A stretch of DNA of 35,422 bases from Candidatus Bathyarchaeota archaeon. GTDB lineage: Archaea > Thermoproteota > Bathyarchaeia > Bathyarchaeales > Bathyarchaeaceae. This document shows, in pieces, positions 8,574 through 16,849 of this stretch. Positions within the stretch are counted from its first letter, which is position 1, and each line of letters starts with the position of its first letter. Position numbers and translations under genes: made by a program. The notes beneath the pieces are model-generated. The model did no database searches. It saw only the letters and a list, made by a program, of their open reading frames with translations, and was not told where the DNA came from. The stretch covers positions 1-35,422 of the forward strand of contig JAOUKN010000013.1 in the NCBI GenBank assembly GCA_029882515.1. The letters are read 5' to 3'.

Positions 8574-9932
8574 TTAGGAACTCGCAAAGTCTTGTATGAC
8601 TGCAGCTATGAATTTTGTTCCTTGAACAAAACCGTCTATCATGATGTTTTCGTTTGGTGCATGACCTCGGGATTCTGCATGGGCACAACCAACCGAAACG
8701 ATTGGATAGCCAAGCCAGTTCCGGAACAGATGCATAGGTCCAGAACCAGCACTAGTTGGATATACCACCGCTTTTTTATTGTAGATTTTCTCAGCGGTCT
8801 TCACCACTGTTTGAACAAACTTATCGGTAATGGGTGTTTTGACAGGTTCAGTAGAACCATGTTCAAACACGTGGATGTCTCCAAAGCCACGAGATTTCAG
8901 ATGCTTTACAAGTTTTCTAAAGATTTTTTCTGGCCTTTGGCGGGGTACTAGACGAAAGTCAAGTTTCGCCGTGGCTTTGTTCGGCAACACGGTTTTGGAC
9001 CCTGTGCCTGTATATCCGCTCATAAATCCGTTTATTGTGCATGTGGGTTTGTACAACAACGCTTTCAAAGCGTCCAATCCTGACGCTTTGTGAAGGAACT
9101 CTTTTAATGCTAATTCTTTCTTTTCCTCTTCCTCTTCAAACGGAATATCCTTAAGGCATTTGATCTCTTCTGTCAAAGGAGTTTCAACATCGTCGTAAAA
9201 GCCTTCGATTAGAATTTCGTCTTTTTCGTTCTTCAGTGTATTTAGTGTCCATACAAGGCGCCAAGCTGGGTTGGGAATTAAGGGGGCATTTGCCGAGTGA
9301 ACATCCCTAGATGCTCCTTTTGCTTCTAACTCTACCGAGAGCACTCCTTTAAGACCCAAATAAATTATGGGGCGTCCATGGCGGTCAGTTCCGCCGAATT
9401 CCCAAATTGCTGCGTCGGCAGAAAAGAGGTCTTTGTACTTCTTAACAATGGGTTGTAGATTGGGGCTACCAATCTCTTCTTCTCCTTCAATTACGAATTT
9501 TATGTTAACTGGGACTTCCCCAGTGGTCTCTAGAAAGGCTTGAACCGCTTTTAACCTTGAAATAATGTTTCCTTTGTTGTCGGAGACTCCTCTCCCATAA
9601 ATTCTTCCGTCCCTTATTTCGCCGCTAAAAGGGTCACATATCCATTCTTCGAATGGTTCTATTGGTTGAACATCATAATGGTTATAGAACAAAAGCGTCT
9701 TTCTTGGTTCTTTGGCCTTTAATTCTCCATAGACCACTGGGTTTCCTTTCTTTTCCTGAATGAAAATTGTTGAGAATCCAATCGTCTTCAACATTTGTTC
9801 TACCATCTTTGCGCATTCTTGAATTCCCTCGTGTTTAGCTGAGACGCTTGGTTGATTCACTAAACGCACAAGTTCTTTGATGAAATTCTGATAGTTGGAG
9901 TCGATATACTTGTAAATTTTTTCGAGTTTCAT
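8574..9932 (-). CDS. M20-family metallopeptidase (dipeptidase/ArgE-DapE-like)
   Basis: A 452-residue M20 peptidase of normal length. Metal and catalytic residues are visible: H85 and D87 in YNHYDVQP, D118 in GRGVSDNKG, E151/E152 in EGEEEIGSP, and a late His in HAESRGHAPNE. A dimerisation lid domain lies between about 200 and 320. The family hydrolyses dipeptides or N-acyl amino acids with two zinc ions; the closest type looks like the cytosolic non-specific dipeptidase branch, but the substrate is not fixed by sequence. A TATA-like element lies about 26 bases before the ATG, which suggests a nearly leaderless transcript. It reads toward the translin gene. Confidence 0.9.
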   Translation of the reverse strand: MKLEKIYKYIDSNYQNFIKELVRLVNQPSVSAKHEGIQECAKMVEQMLKTIGFSTIFIQEKKGNPVVYGELKAKEPRKTLLFYNHYDVQPIEPFEEWICDPFSGEIRDGRIYGRGVSDNKGNIISRLKAVQAFLETTGEVPVNIKFVIEGEEEIGSPNLQPIVKKYKDLFSADAAIWEFGGTDRHGRPIIYLGLKGVLSVELEAKGASRDVHSANAPLIPNPAWRLVWTLNTLKNEKDEILIEGFYDDVETPLTEEIKCLKDIPFEEEEEKKELALKEFLHKASGLDALKALLYKPTCTINGFMSGYTGTGSKTVLPNKATAKLDFRLVPRQRPEKIFRKLVKHLKSRGFGDIHVFEHGSTEPVKTPITDKFVQTVVKTAEKIYNKKAVVYPTSAGSGPMHLFRNWLGYPIVSVGCAHAESRGHAPNENIMIDGFVQGTKFIAAVIQDFASS

Positions 9933-9952
9933 GAAACTGATTATCTTTTTGA

Positions 9953-9964
9953 GGCTTTAAAGAA
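9953..9964 (-). promoter_or_regulatory. Candidate TATA box for the M20 peptidase gene
   Basis: On the minus strand the sequence reads TTCTTTAAAGCC, centred about 26 bases upstream of the ATG at 9932. This is the usual archaeal TATA-to-start distance for leaderless mRNAs. No Shine-Dalgarno is seen before the ATG, in keeping with that. Position only; no experiment. Confidence 0.35.
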
Positions 9965-10032
9965 TTTTGGAAGCCCTAACAACTTTGATTGCATTGAACA
10001 AGTTCTTCGCTGCGGTATTCTCCTCATAGAAA

Positions 10033-11031
10033 TTACGCTAGTTTCATTGGCTTTTCCAGTCGGCTCGCCAAAACCACTCGGCTCTCTGGTGCCTCATCTA
10101 GGAGGTTGTAACTCATTTCTTCAGCCAACTCGTGTGTAAAACTTTGAATTTCTTTGTGAGTTGGCATGTTTCTAAATCCTAAACGAAGGCGGGAAAACCC
10201 TACGTGCATGTAGGCTTTTGGTTCGACGTAAGTGGGATTGGCTTTCTGAATCAATCGTGCATAGAGTTCTGGGTGTTGTAGGTTTAAGTACCGTGCTAAC
10301 GTTATTCGGATTACGGTTGGGCATTTGAAACTTGGTAAAAGAGATAGAGTTTCATTGAGGTTTTCCCATGCGTTGGGTGTCTGCGGTCGACAAGTCTTCA
10401 GGAAGTTTCTTTTGTCGAAGGCACTAACGGAAATGTATAGTTGAGTTGGCTCCTCGGCAAGTTGAGAAAGCGCCTTGGGTTGGGTTCCATTCGACACCAA
10501 GAAAGTGGTGAACTCTTTTCTGTGGAAACCTCTAATCAAACCACCCAATGGGGAGTATAAGGTAGGTTCTCCAGCTAGACTTATGGCGGCGTGCCTTGGA
10601 GTTAAGGCTTCCTTATATTTCTCGAAATCAGTCTTTGGATTTCCTTTATATCCACTTAAAAGTCTGAGTTGCGACTTAATGCAGCCTTCGACTATTTCAT
10701 TTGGGTCATCCCATTCGAGTAGGTTTGTCTCATCCCATTTAATTCCATGATCGCCACTTTGAGCACGCCAGCAGAAACGACAACGCATTGTACAATGAAG
10801 GACAGAGGGTGTCATCTGAATGCATTGATGGCTCTTTATTCCATAAAACTTCTGTTTGTAACAGTGACGATTGTGAACAAGTGCCTCATAGAGCCACCTA
10901 CAGCGCTTTGCAGCGGAGTGTTTTCCCACTATATGGTATTTGTGGACCTTCAACACTTGAAGTAGGTCATTTGAAATCAAAGACTGCAAATCAGTCACCG
11001 TAACTTCCAAAACATAAGACTCTGGGACCAA
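10033..11031 (-). CDS. taw1: 4-demethylwyosine synthase TYW1/Taw1 (radical SAM)
   Basis: A 332-residue radical-SAM enzyme of the archaeal TYW1 family, which adds pyruvate carbons to N1-methylguanosine-37 of tRNA-Phe to make 4-demethylwyosine. The SAM cluster motif is C80-TMR-C84-RF-C87. The second cluster that binds pyruvate uses three upstream cysteines spaced 13 and 13 residues, here C44, C57 and C70, exactly the family pattern. SLAGEPTLY and FLVSNGTQP are further hallmarks. The longest frame starts with TTG and has no visible Shine-Dalgarno, so the true start may be up to about 20 codons further in. It lies downstream of the SHMT-like gene with a 60-base gap. Confidence 0.93.
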   Translation of the reverse strand: MVPESYVLEVTVTDLQSLISNDLLQVLKVHKYHIVGKHSAAKRCRWLYEALVHNRHCYKQKFYGIKSHQCIQMTPSVLHCTMRCRFCWRAQSGDHGIKWDETNLLEWDDPNEIVEGCIKSQLRLLSGYKGNPKTDFEKYKEALTPRHAAISLAGEPTLYSPLGGLIRGFHRKEFTTFLVSNGTQPKALSQLAEEPTQLYISVSAFDKRNFLKTCRPQTPNAWENLNETLSLLPSFKCPTVIRITLARYLNLQHPELYARLIQKANPTYVEPKAYMHVGFSRLRLGFRNMPTHKEIQSFTHELAEEMSYNLLDEAPESRVVLASRLEKPMKLA

Positions 11032-11091
11032 TAAAAACTATCTTCAAAGTAAACAAAAGTATAGTTAGTTAGGTATTCAGACTAACCACGT

Positions 11092-12312
11092 CTACTTGAA
11101 ACAGAATTTGATTTCTTGAAATTCCTCAATAAATCGCACAACATCTTTTTTAACCTGGCGTGGTTCTTCACCGTCAATGACTACTCGTTTCATTAATTCT
11201 GCTATTTCTTGTATTTCTCCTTCTTCTATTCCTCGGCGAGTTACCTCGCAAACGCCTAGTCTAACACCACAGTCCGCGATGATGTTTGCTCTCTCAAGTT
11301 TCTTAGCGATAAGCCGACCTTGCTTATAACCGCCGTAGTCAAGGAAGACTTGATGAGATTTCGTGTATCCCTGGCCTGGACAGGAAACTGGAAAACCATG
11401 TTCATCCAAAGCTTTGCCTAGACTCTGAGCGTTCCGAAGAATCTGTTGAGCATATTGTTTACCATACTCTTTCATTTCAGCAAGCGCCAATGCCAAAGCG
11501 GCTATCCGATTCCAATGTGCGTTGTCCACAAAGGCTGGAAATATCCGTTCCTTTATGATTTCTCCATGCGTTTGATCTGCAAGTATAATTCCGCCTTGAG
11601 GCCCGAAGAAGGTTTTATGAGTGGAGCCGAAAAGAACCGAAGCTCCTTCTCGAAGGGGATTCTGAAACTCTCCCCCCGCAATTAGACCAAGAACATGAGA
11701 GCCATCGTATCCAACATGGATATCTAATTCACGAATTGCCTCGATGATTTCTGAGACAGGTTGAGGGAAAAGGAAGAGACTTGCTCCAAAAATGACCAAT
11801 TTGGGTTTTTTCAGCAGAATCAGATCTACTGTTTCATCCACTTTTATGTTCATTTTTTCCTTAGAAAAAGGAAATTTGATTCGTTGAAGCTGCAAGAAAT
11901 CTGGTGCCCCCTTTTCCCAGATTCCCGGGTAACCGCCGTCTATTGGCGAAACACATAAAACAGTGTCCTTTGGCTTAGCGAAGCAAGCTAGAAAGATCAA
12001 GTCCGCTATATGGCCCGAAAGCGGACGCAAATCTGCAGTGTCAGATCGAAAAACATCTTTAGCCAATTTCTCTCCATACTGTTCGATCTCATCGAGGAAA
12101 CGGGTGCCCATGTAAAATTTATCTGTTGAAGTATATCGATGTCCGAGATCGGATGATAGAAAAGAACGAACCGCAGGGCTCATAACGTTTTCTGAGGGAA
12201 TAAGATTAACACACTCTTGCCAACGCCATTTTTCGTGCTTTTGTATTAAACTTGAGATTTCATCAATCAAGTTATCACCTAAACACCTTTTACTTTGTAG
12301 CCTAGAAAACAT
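11092..12312 (-). CDS. Serine hydroxymethyltransferase-like PLP enzyme
   Basis: A 406-residue fold-type-I PLP protein of SHMT type. NLIPSENVMSPAVRS (34-50) matches the SHMT NLIASEN motif. DGSHVLGLIAGG (203-214) matches the D-x-A-H motif that holds PLP, and GSTHKTFFGPQGG (229-241) gives the Schiff-base lysine K233. The differences from textbook GlyA (IPSEN, DGSH, FFGPQGG) and the somewhat short length suggest a divergent archaeal branch. It could be a true serine/glycine-C1 enzyme using tetrahydromethanopterin or folate, or act on another beta-hydroxy amino acid. The ATG start is 129 bases from the divergent surface-protein start. Confidence 0.78.
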   Translation of the reverse strand: MFSRLQSKRCLGDNLIDEISSLIQKHEKWRWQECVNLIPSENVMSPAVRSFLSSDLGHRYTSTDKFYMGTRFLDEIEQYGEKLAKDVFRSDTADLRPLSGHIADLIFLACFAKPKDTVLCVSPIDGGYPGIWEKGAPDFLQLQRIKFPFSKEKMNIKVDETVDLILLKKPKLVIFGASLFLFPQPVSEIIEAIRELDIHVGYDGSHVLGLIAGGEFQNPLREGASVLFGSTHKTFFGPQGGIILADQTHGEIIKERIFPAFVDNAHWNRIAALALALAEMKEYGKQYAQQILRNAQSLGKALDEHGFPVSCPGQGYTKSHQVFLDYGGYKQGRLIAKKLERANIIADCGVRLGVCEVTRRGIEEGEIQEIAELMKRVVIDGEEPRQVKKDVVRFIEEFQEIKFCFK

Positions 12313-12441
12313 TTTTGATATTCTTCCATTCTAAGAAGAGGCGTGTGGCGAGAGAACCCGAAAGCTTAAAACGTTCGTTGCCAAAAATGTTGACATCACA
12401 AATAGCCCGAGAACCATTGAAAACTCACTTGAGGGAAAGCG

Positions 12442-14598
12442 TTGCATACAACTGCATCAAGAAAACGGAAAATCATAACAATATCTGTAGCTGTACTTCT
12501 CGTAATAACGCTTACCCCACTCGTTATGTTTGGAGCTATAGCACCTCCAGTAAGCATCACGTTAATTACTCCGGAAACCGGACATGTTGGAGACACGATA
12601 CGAATCGTTGGAGAAATTGACACACCCAATGGATCCTACACAATTTTCTTTGACGAAGAGGGAGTGCAGAACGGAACAACCGCCAACAAAACTGTCAACG
12701 CCACATTTTCCATACCCAACCGCCCAAAAGGCAACTATATTGTGAGACTGCATGACGGAACTACAGATTACAGTGATACCACAACATTCACTCTTGAGAC
12801 CGCGTACTACATAGAAGCGGCGGTGCCATCTCCCCCAAGGCAACTACAGGAAGGGCAATCTACAGAAATCAGAGTCAGTGTGACAGGAGGAATAGCAAAC
12901 ACTCGTTACGTCGCAGACGTAACTACTACAGACCCAGCCAACACTGTTTTCTCCAATTCATCAATTCAATTGACAAACACCACAAACACAGGTCATGGAT
13001 GGGCAAACGTTATGTATCCCAGAGATTTCGGCACTAATGCTCATACAGACTTAACTGGAATATACAAAATGGCTTTCAACAATACCCTCGCAACCGGAAA
13101 CTTCACAGTTGGACTGACAAACGCGACACGATACCACAGATTTCAAATTGTTCACATTCAAGCTACGAAGTATACCCAACCTAATGAAAGGGTATGGATC
13201 AATATAACATCAGACACAGGAACTATCTTCTCGCAAAACGTGTCCCCAGTGAATGGCATCGTTAACGCAAGTTGGAAGATCTCTGCAATCACTAGTTATA
13301 AAACCTACAGGGTGACCATAACCAATTCCACTCCAATACACACTATCAAACCTGTCCCTGACACCCAAAACTTCACTATTGCAATAGTCAAATTCCTCTG
13401 TCAAATTCACACTAGAAATCTTGACAATGAAAGCGTGAGTGGTATAGCTGTTGAGGCTTATATCAACGTGGGCGAACACGTTACCTCCTCGACGGGTGTC
13501 ATAAGAATATCCGACGAAAATGGATTGGCAAAATTCTTGCTCGATGCTGGCAATTACAGTTTCAAAGCGGCACTGAATAATGTTGAAGTCGGAAACGTAC
13601 CTGTTTTTTCTCTCTCAGAGAACACAACTAAAGTTATGACATGCCAACTTGTTCACATTAGAACCTATATTAAGGATGTTGATGAGACTCCGCTGCCCTT
13701 CATCAACGTAAGTTTCATGTACAACCGTACTACTGTAGAGAACCAAACGATCCCAACAAAAACCTCGGTTGTAACCAACAGCACAGGAATTGCGGTTCTC
13801 CCCAATACGTTTATCAATATAAGTTACACGATTGAGGCGCGACGTTATAATCATCTCTTTAACACCACAATAATCGGGAATCTCACTGCTTCCCTCTGGG
13901 TCAATTTAACTTGCCCCACCTATCCTTTATTCATTCACGTGCTAGATTCAAACGAACACCCACTCCAGAATGCCCAAGTAACCGTATACGAATGGAGCAG
14001 TGAATGCATTGTGCAATCTAAAGCCACAAACGAGACAGGAAATTGGGCCTCAGAACTCACTTTTGGAAGATACAAGATAGTAGTGCGCAACTATAATGTA
14101 GACTTCAAGCGACTGATCATTCTCAATGAAACCGTCTTAGATTTAATTGAAGATCAATTTCACGTGATCTATTGCAGGATCTTCGGTATTGCACTCTCTG
14201 TAAAAGTTGTCGACTATCTCGGACAGCCAGTCTCAAATGCTATCGTAGAAATAGAGCGAGAAAGCGAACAGGAGTGGATGAAAATTGAGCCGCCTCCTGA
14301 AACGGATTCGGAAGGGAAGGTTGCGCTGCCCAACATAGGCGGAGATTATCGACTTTCTGTCTACGTAGCTGGAAGTCTTAGCGAAGCTCGGACTATAAAC
14401 TTAGCAACTTCTGGACAGATAGTGTTTAAGTTGGACAAACACGTTCTTGTCAGCGGATATCTATTTGAAACCAGCCAACTTATTACCTATGTTTCAATCA
14501 TCTTGTTAGGTGCGGCGTTTTTCTCAGGCCTTATGTACAAAAGATATCTGCAGAGAAGCGCCCATAAGAAAGTTGCGCCAGAAGAGACTAATGATTAA
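12442..14598 (+). CDS. Large secreted, membrane-anchored surface glycoprotein with Ig-like repeats
   Basis: A 718-residue protein I cannot assign to a named family. It starts with a charged stretch and one hydrophobic segment (about 11-32) that is a signal peptide or anchor. A long beta-rich exterior follows, and the protein ends with a hydrophobic helix (about 684-702) and a basic tail, giving a type-I-like anchor facing outward. I count about 27 N-x-S/T sites, typical of archaeal S-layer-type glycoproteins. At least three segments look like carboxypeptidase-regulatory or prealbumin-like Ig folds, for example VKVVDYLGQPVSNAIVEIE and HVLDSNEHPLQNAQVTVYE. The start is TTG at 12442, supported by GAGGG at 12431-12435. 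A role in cell envelope or adhesion is inferred. Confidence 0.75.
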   Translation: MHTTASRKRKIITISVAVLLVITLTPLVMFGAIAPPVSITLITPETGHVGDTIRIVGEIDTPNGSYTIFFDEEGVQNGTTANKTVNATFSIPNRPKGNYIVRLHDGTTDYSDTTTFTLETAYYIEAAVPSPPRQLQEGQSTEIRVSVTGGIANTRYVADVTTTDPANTVFSNSSIQLTNTTNTGHGWANVMYPRDFGTNAHTDLTGIYKMAFNNTLATGNFTVGLTNATRYHRFQIVHIQATKYTQPNERVWINITSDTGTIFSQNVSPVNGIVNASWKISAITSYKTYRVTITNSTPIHTIKPVPDTQNFTIAIVKFLCQIHTRNLDNESVSGIAVEAYINVGEHVTSSTGVIRISDENGLAKFLLDAGNYSFKAALNNVEVGNVPVFSLSENTTKVMTCQLVHIRTYIKDVDETPLPFINVSFMYNRTTVENQTIPTKTSVVTNSTGIAVLPNTFINISYTIEARRYNHLFNTTIIGNLTASLWVNLTCPTYPLFIHVLDSNEHPLQNAQVTVYEWSSECIVQSKATNETGNWASELTFGRYKIVVRNYNVDFKRLIILNETVLDLIEDQFHVIYCRIFGIALSVKVVDYLGQPVSNAIVEIERESEQEWMKIEPPPETDSEGKVALPNIGGDYRLSVYVAGSLSEARTINLATSGQIVFKLDKHVLVSGYLFETSQLITYVSIILLGAAFFSGLMYKRYLQRSAHKKVAPEETND

Positions 14599-14603
14599 GG
14601 AAA

Positions 14604-14615
14604 AGTTTTAATATT
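14604..14615 (+). promoter_or_regulatory. Candidate TATA box ahead of the small Cys-rich gene
   Basis: AGTTTTAATATT lies 60-80 bases before the possible starts of the following gene and just after the surface-protein stop, so the small gene may have its own promoter. An inverted repeat TTTCATT-N7-AATGAAA (14622-14642) sits between the box and the gene and could be an operator. This is pattern evidence only. Confidence 0.3.
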
Positions 14616-14685
14616 CATTTGTTTCATTTTATGTTAATGAAATGACTCCGTTTCTGTAGACTTTGTTTTTCAAGTGAGTGTGCTT

Positions 14686-14973
14686 ATGTTGACTGAACTG
14701 AAATATTGTTCCCCAAAATGCAATTTGTTTCGATGTGGAAAAAATGCCGTAGAGTATCATGGAAATAACATATGGTGCCAATGGACAGAAGAGGAATGCA
14801 GAATCTCAAATTGCAGTTATGCTACTTGCATAAAGAGACGCTTGCTACCTAGAGGCGTTTGCGGAGAAACGGTAAAGCGGAAGACAACGGAAATAGAGCC
14901 AGAAGAACTAGGGCCAGCCGTAAAACTCAAAGGAAAAGCTCTGAGGAAAATCGGCGAAAAAGAAATCTTCTAA
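14686..14973 (+). CDS. Small cysteine-rich protein of unknown function
   Basis: I do not recognise this short protein. It is about 95 residues from the ATG at 14686; an upstream in-frame GTG at 14674 would add four residues. The first two thirds hold eight cysteines (YCSPKC, RCG, WCQW, EC, NC, TC, VCG), which suggests one or two zinc sites or an Fe-S cluster. The last third is charged and has KLKGKALRKIGEKEIF at the end. The spacing of the cysteines is not a standard ferredoxin or zinc-ribbon motif. Neighbours are a surface protein (upstream) and a convergent MBL hydrolase (downstream), which say little about its job. Confidence 0.6.
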   Translation: MLTELKYCSPKCNLFRCGKNAVEYHGNNIWCQWTEEECRISNCSYATCIKRRLLPRGVCGETVKRKTTEIEPEELGPAVKLKGKALRKIGEKEIF

Positions 14974-15122
14974 CGATTTCTCAAATCCTCCATCTACTTT
15001 CTTTTTCTGAAAATCTGGACATTGCCATAGTAGTGAAGTTAGCTTAAGCGAGTTCACACGTCTCTTTCACGCTCACGCATAACAACTCTATCGGGTCAAA
15101 ACTCACATTCTTCAGACTAGGT

Positions 15123-16019
15123 CTATAATTTGGCGAATGTTGAATTTTTCATCCTTCTCACCTTGCCCAGGAGTTCCAATTGTTCCAAGTGCTTCTTAAT
15201 CATTTGGCGTTCCCAGTAACGAAGTAGAGGTTCGGCATAAGGGAATCCACCATAAATTGGAACAGATTCCACAAGTTGTTCGATAGTCTTGTTGCTTCCC
15301 AATAAGGAGAGGATCTTGTTATCCCTTTCATCTATTCTTTTGCAAAACTCGTCAAACTTAATATCGACACCATCGGTAATTACTCCACTGTGAGACGATA
15401 CCACAATCTTTGCAGATAAAGCTTTGAGCTTCTTCACAGATTCCTTAAATTCCAGAATACTAGATTCTCTGTGACCATACCACGGGAATAATGTCAAATC
15501 GTAGTCAAACGAAAAGAGAATTCCTTCTCTCTGCTCATAGAAACAATAATGATCTTTCGTGTGCCCCGGCGCATAAATCGGTTCAAGGGTTGTTTTTCCA
15601 AAATTGAAGATGGTTTGTCCGCAGTAACTGTTTGTAGGACTACAATTTCTAAACTCCATAAGATCTTTCGCAAATTTTTGCCAAACCTGCGCAAGCTTTT
15701 TGCCGACAAATCTTTCAGAAAGAGCAACTACATCTCCACTAGTATCAAATCCTTCTTCAGGTACGTAAATGGGCCTATCGTTGAACACCCAGTTGCCAGC
15801 GGAATGGTCTGGATGTGTGTGAGAATTGATCACATAGCTTATATCATAATCTCTTTTAAGCTGCTTCAAAGTCTGAATACCACAACCGGTGTCTATCAAT
15901 ACAGTTTCTTCATCCAAAATGAGAATGGAATGTGAATAAGGAAATTTGCCGTTGTTCTCCCCATGGATTAGAGAAATATGGTCAGTTATGGTTTCTACTC
16001 TCTTAGATTTCATTTTCAT
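15123..16019 (-). CDS. Metallo-beta-lactamase-fold hydrolase
   Basis: A 298-residue MBL-fold protein. The zinc motif HTHPDH lies at 67-72 (INSHTHPDHSAGNW), followed by YAPGHTKDHY (third His) and an aspartate near FSFDYDL; a late SSHSG supplies the last His. It is of the glyoxalase-II/beta-lactamase-like type with a C-terminal helical extension (about 220-298) that looks like the winged-helix tail common in LACTB2-like proteins. The substrate is unknown. A palindromic TATA-like element about 26 bases before the ATG fits a leaderless mRNA. It converges with the small Cys-rich gene. Confidence 0.85.
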   Translation of the reverse strand: MKMKSKRVETITDHISLIHGENNGKFPYSHSILILDEETVLIDTGCGIQTLKQLKRDYDISYVINSHTHPDHSAGNWVFNDRPIYVPEEGFDTSGDVVALSERFVGKKLAQVWQKFAKDLMEFRNCSPTNSYCGQTIFNFGKTTLEPIYAPGHTKDHYCFYEQREGILFSFDYDLTLFPWYGHRESSILEFKESVKKLKALSAKIVVSSHSGVITDGVDIKFDEFCKRIDERDNKILSLLGSNKTIEQLVESVPIYGGFPYAEPLLRYWERQMIKKHLEQLELLGKVRRMKNSTFAKL

Positions 16020-16041
16020 CTGTTCAAAAGAACCGATTGAA

Positions 16042-16051
16042 ACTTTTAAGT
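16042..16051 (-). promoter_or_regulatory. Candidate TATA box for the MBL hydrolase gene
   Basis: ACTTTTAAGT (near-palindromic; ACTTAAAAGT on the minus strand) is centred about 26 bases upstream of the ATG at 16019, the distance expected for a leaderless archaeal transcript. No Shine-Dalgarno is seen at this gene. Confidence 0.35.
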
Positions 16052-16370
16052 CCTACCAACACATCGTGACAGTTGAGAATGTTTGCTTTTTATCTGACCG
16101 AATATAAGCATCTCTAGATTTCATCAAAAGCCCCTAGTAAGGAGAGGGCTCCAAAAGGACTTGGAAGAGTACAGTTGAGGACCATGCTAGCTGAAAGTAT
16201 GGAGCTGCACGATTATCTCAAGAGTTCATCAAAGCAACTGCAGAAGAAATGAATGGTAATCGTTGATACCGGAGATGATATTCAACCATGGCGCACTATT
16301 TTTTACGATCTGACATAATGATATGCCATTTGTGCATTCAATTTGGTATAGCCTAGGATTCTCGGAAACT
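16052..16370. other. Gene-poor stretch with two short open frames, possibly decayed coding DNA
   Basis: About 320 bases between the MBL promoter and the rpoP stop hold no gene I can name. Two short plus-strand frames follow each other: 16118-16252 (44 residues, including LRTMLAESMELHDYLKSSSK, with an ATG at 16184) and 16253-16318 (21 residues, MVIVDTGDDIQPWRTIFYDL). The first has a protein-like helical composition, the second a strand-like start. They could be remnants of one broken gene, or chance. No RNA gene or repeat was seen. Confidence 0.25.
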
Positions 16371-16538
16371 CTATTTTGCCGGCTCACGTTTTACAACAGG
16401 AGGTCTTATCTTCTTAAGAACTCTATATCCACAAAAAGTGCATTTTATTCGACCTCCTCGTAACTCCAACTCTTTTGATGAAACTTTGGCGCCGCATTTC
16501 ACACATTCATAAACAAGTCCACGATTAGACTCAGACAT
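16371..16538 (-). CDS. rpoP: DNA-directed RNA polymerase subunit P (Rpo12) zinc ribbon
   Basis: A 55-residue protein read on the minus strand from the ATG at 16538 to the TAG at 16371. It has a zinc ribbon with C12/C15 (YECVKCG) and C33/C36 (IKCTFCGYRVL), followed by the family tail KIRPPVVKREPAK. This is the archaeal RpoP/Rpo12 layout (C-x2-C, about 17 residues, C-x2-C-GYR, then RPPVVKR). It is a small structural subunit of archaeal and eukaryotic RNA polymerase. A GAGGAG Shine-Dalgarno (16546-16551 on the plus strand as CTCCTC) lies 7 bases before the ATG. The gene stands alone here, without the rpl37ae gene that often precedes it in archaea. Confidence 0.88.
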   Translation of the reverse strand: MSESNRGLVYECVKCGAKVSSKELELRGGRIKCTFCGYRVLKKIRPPVVKREPAK

Positions 16539-16849
16539 CACTTTGCTCCTCTAAACTTGGTATCCATTGTTGTGGAATTTTAATGTTTCTAGAGGACTCT
16601 CTGGTTACTTTTAATATTCTATGAGCGGTTAGATAATAGAAATCTGGATAGATCAGTTTATCGTATTTTGGATTCGAGGCGACGTACAAGAAAAAGGTCA
16701 TCTGAGAATCTTCGGGGTACTACAGAGATTAAATGGATTTTGCGTGCACGTGTCATTAGATTGACTAGAGGTCTGTTGCGTAGCTATCTTATATAATTCA
16801 TTGCGATTACAACTTGCGTTTAGACGCATCAATTTGGGGCTTCTGAAAT
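16539..16849. promoter_or_regulatory. Divergent intergenic region between rpoP and the epimerase
   Basis: This 311-base stretch contains no gene that I can support. Two promoter-like sites are visible. For rpoP, CATTAAAATTC on the minus strand (16575-16585) lies about 40 bases before the ATG, leaving room for the GAGGAG site. For the epimerase, CTTATATAAT at 16788-16797 lies about 55 bases before its ATG. The middle (16620-16780) shows nothing I recognise. Confidence 0.35.

Noticed and set aside
8511-8951. A 146-codon plus-strand frame
   Set aside because: It mainly overlaps the M20 peptidase gene on the other strand, and its composition (rich in Phe, Cys, Trp) is that of a shadow.
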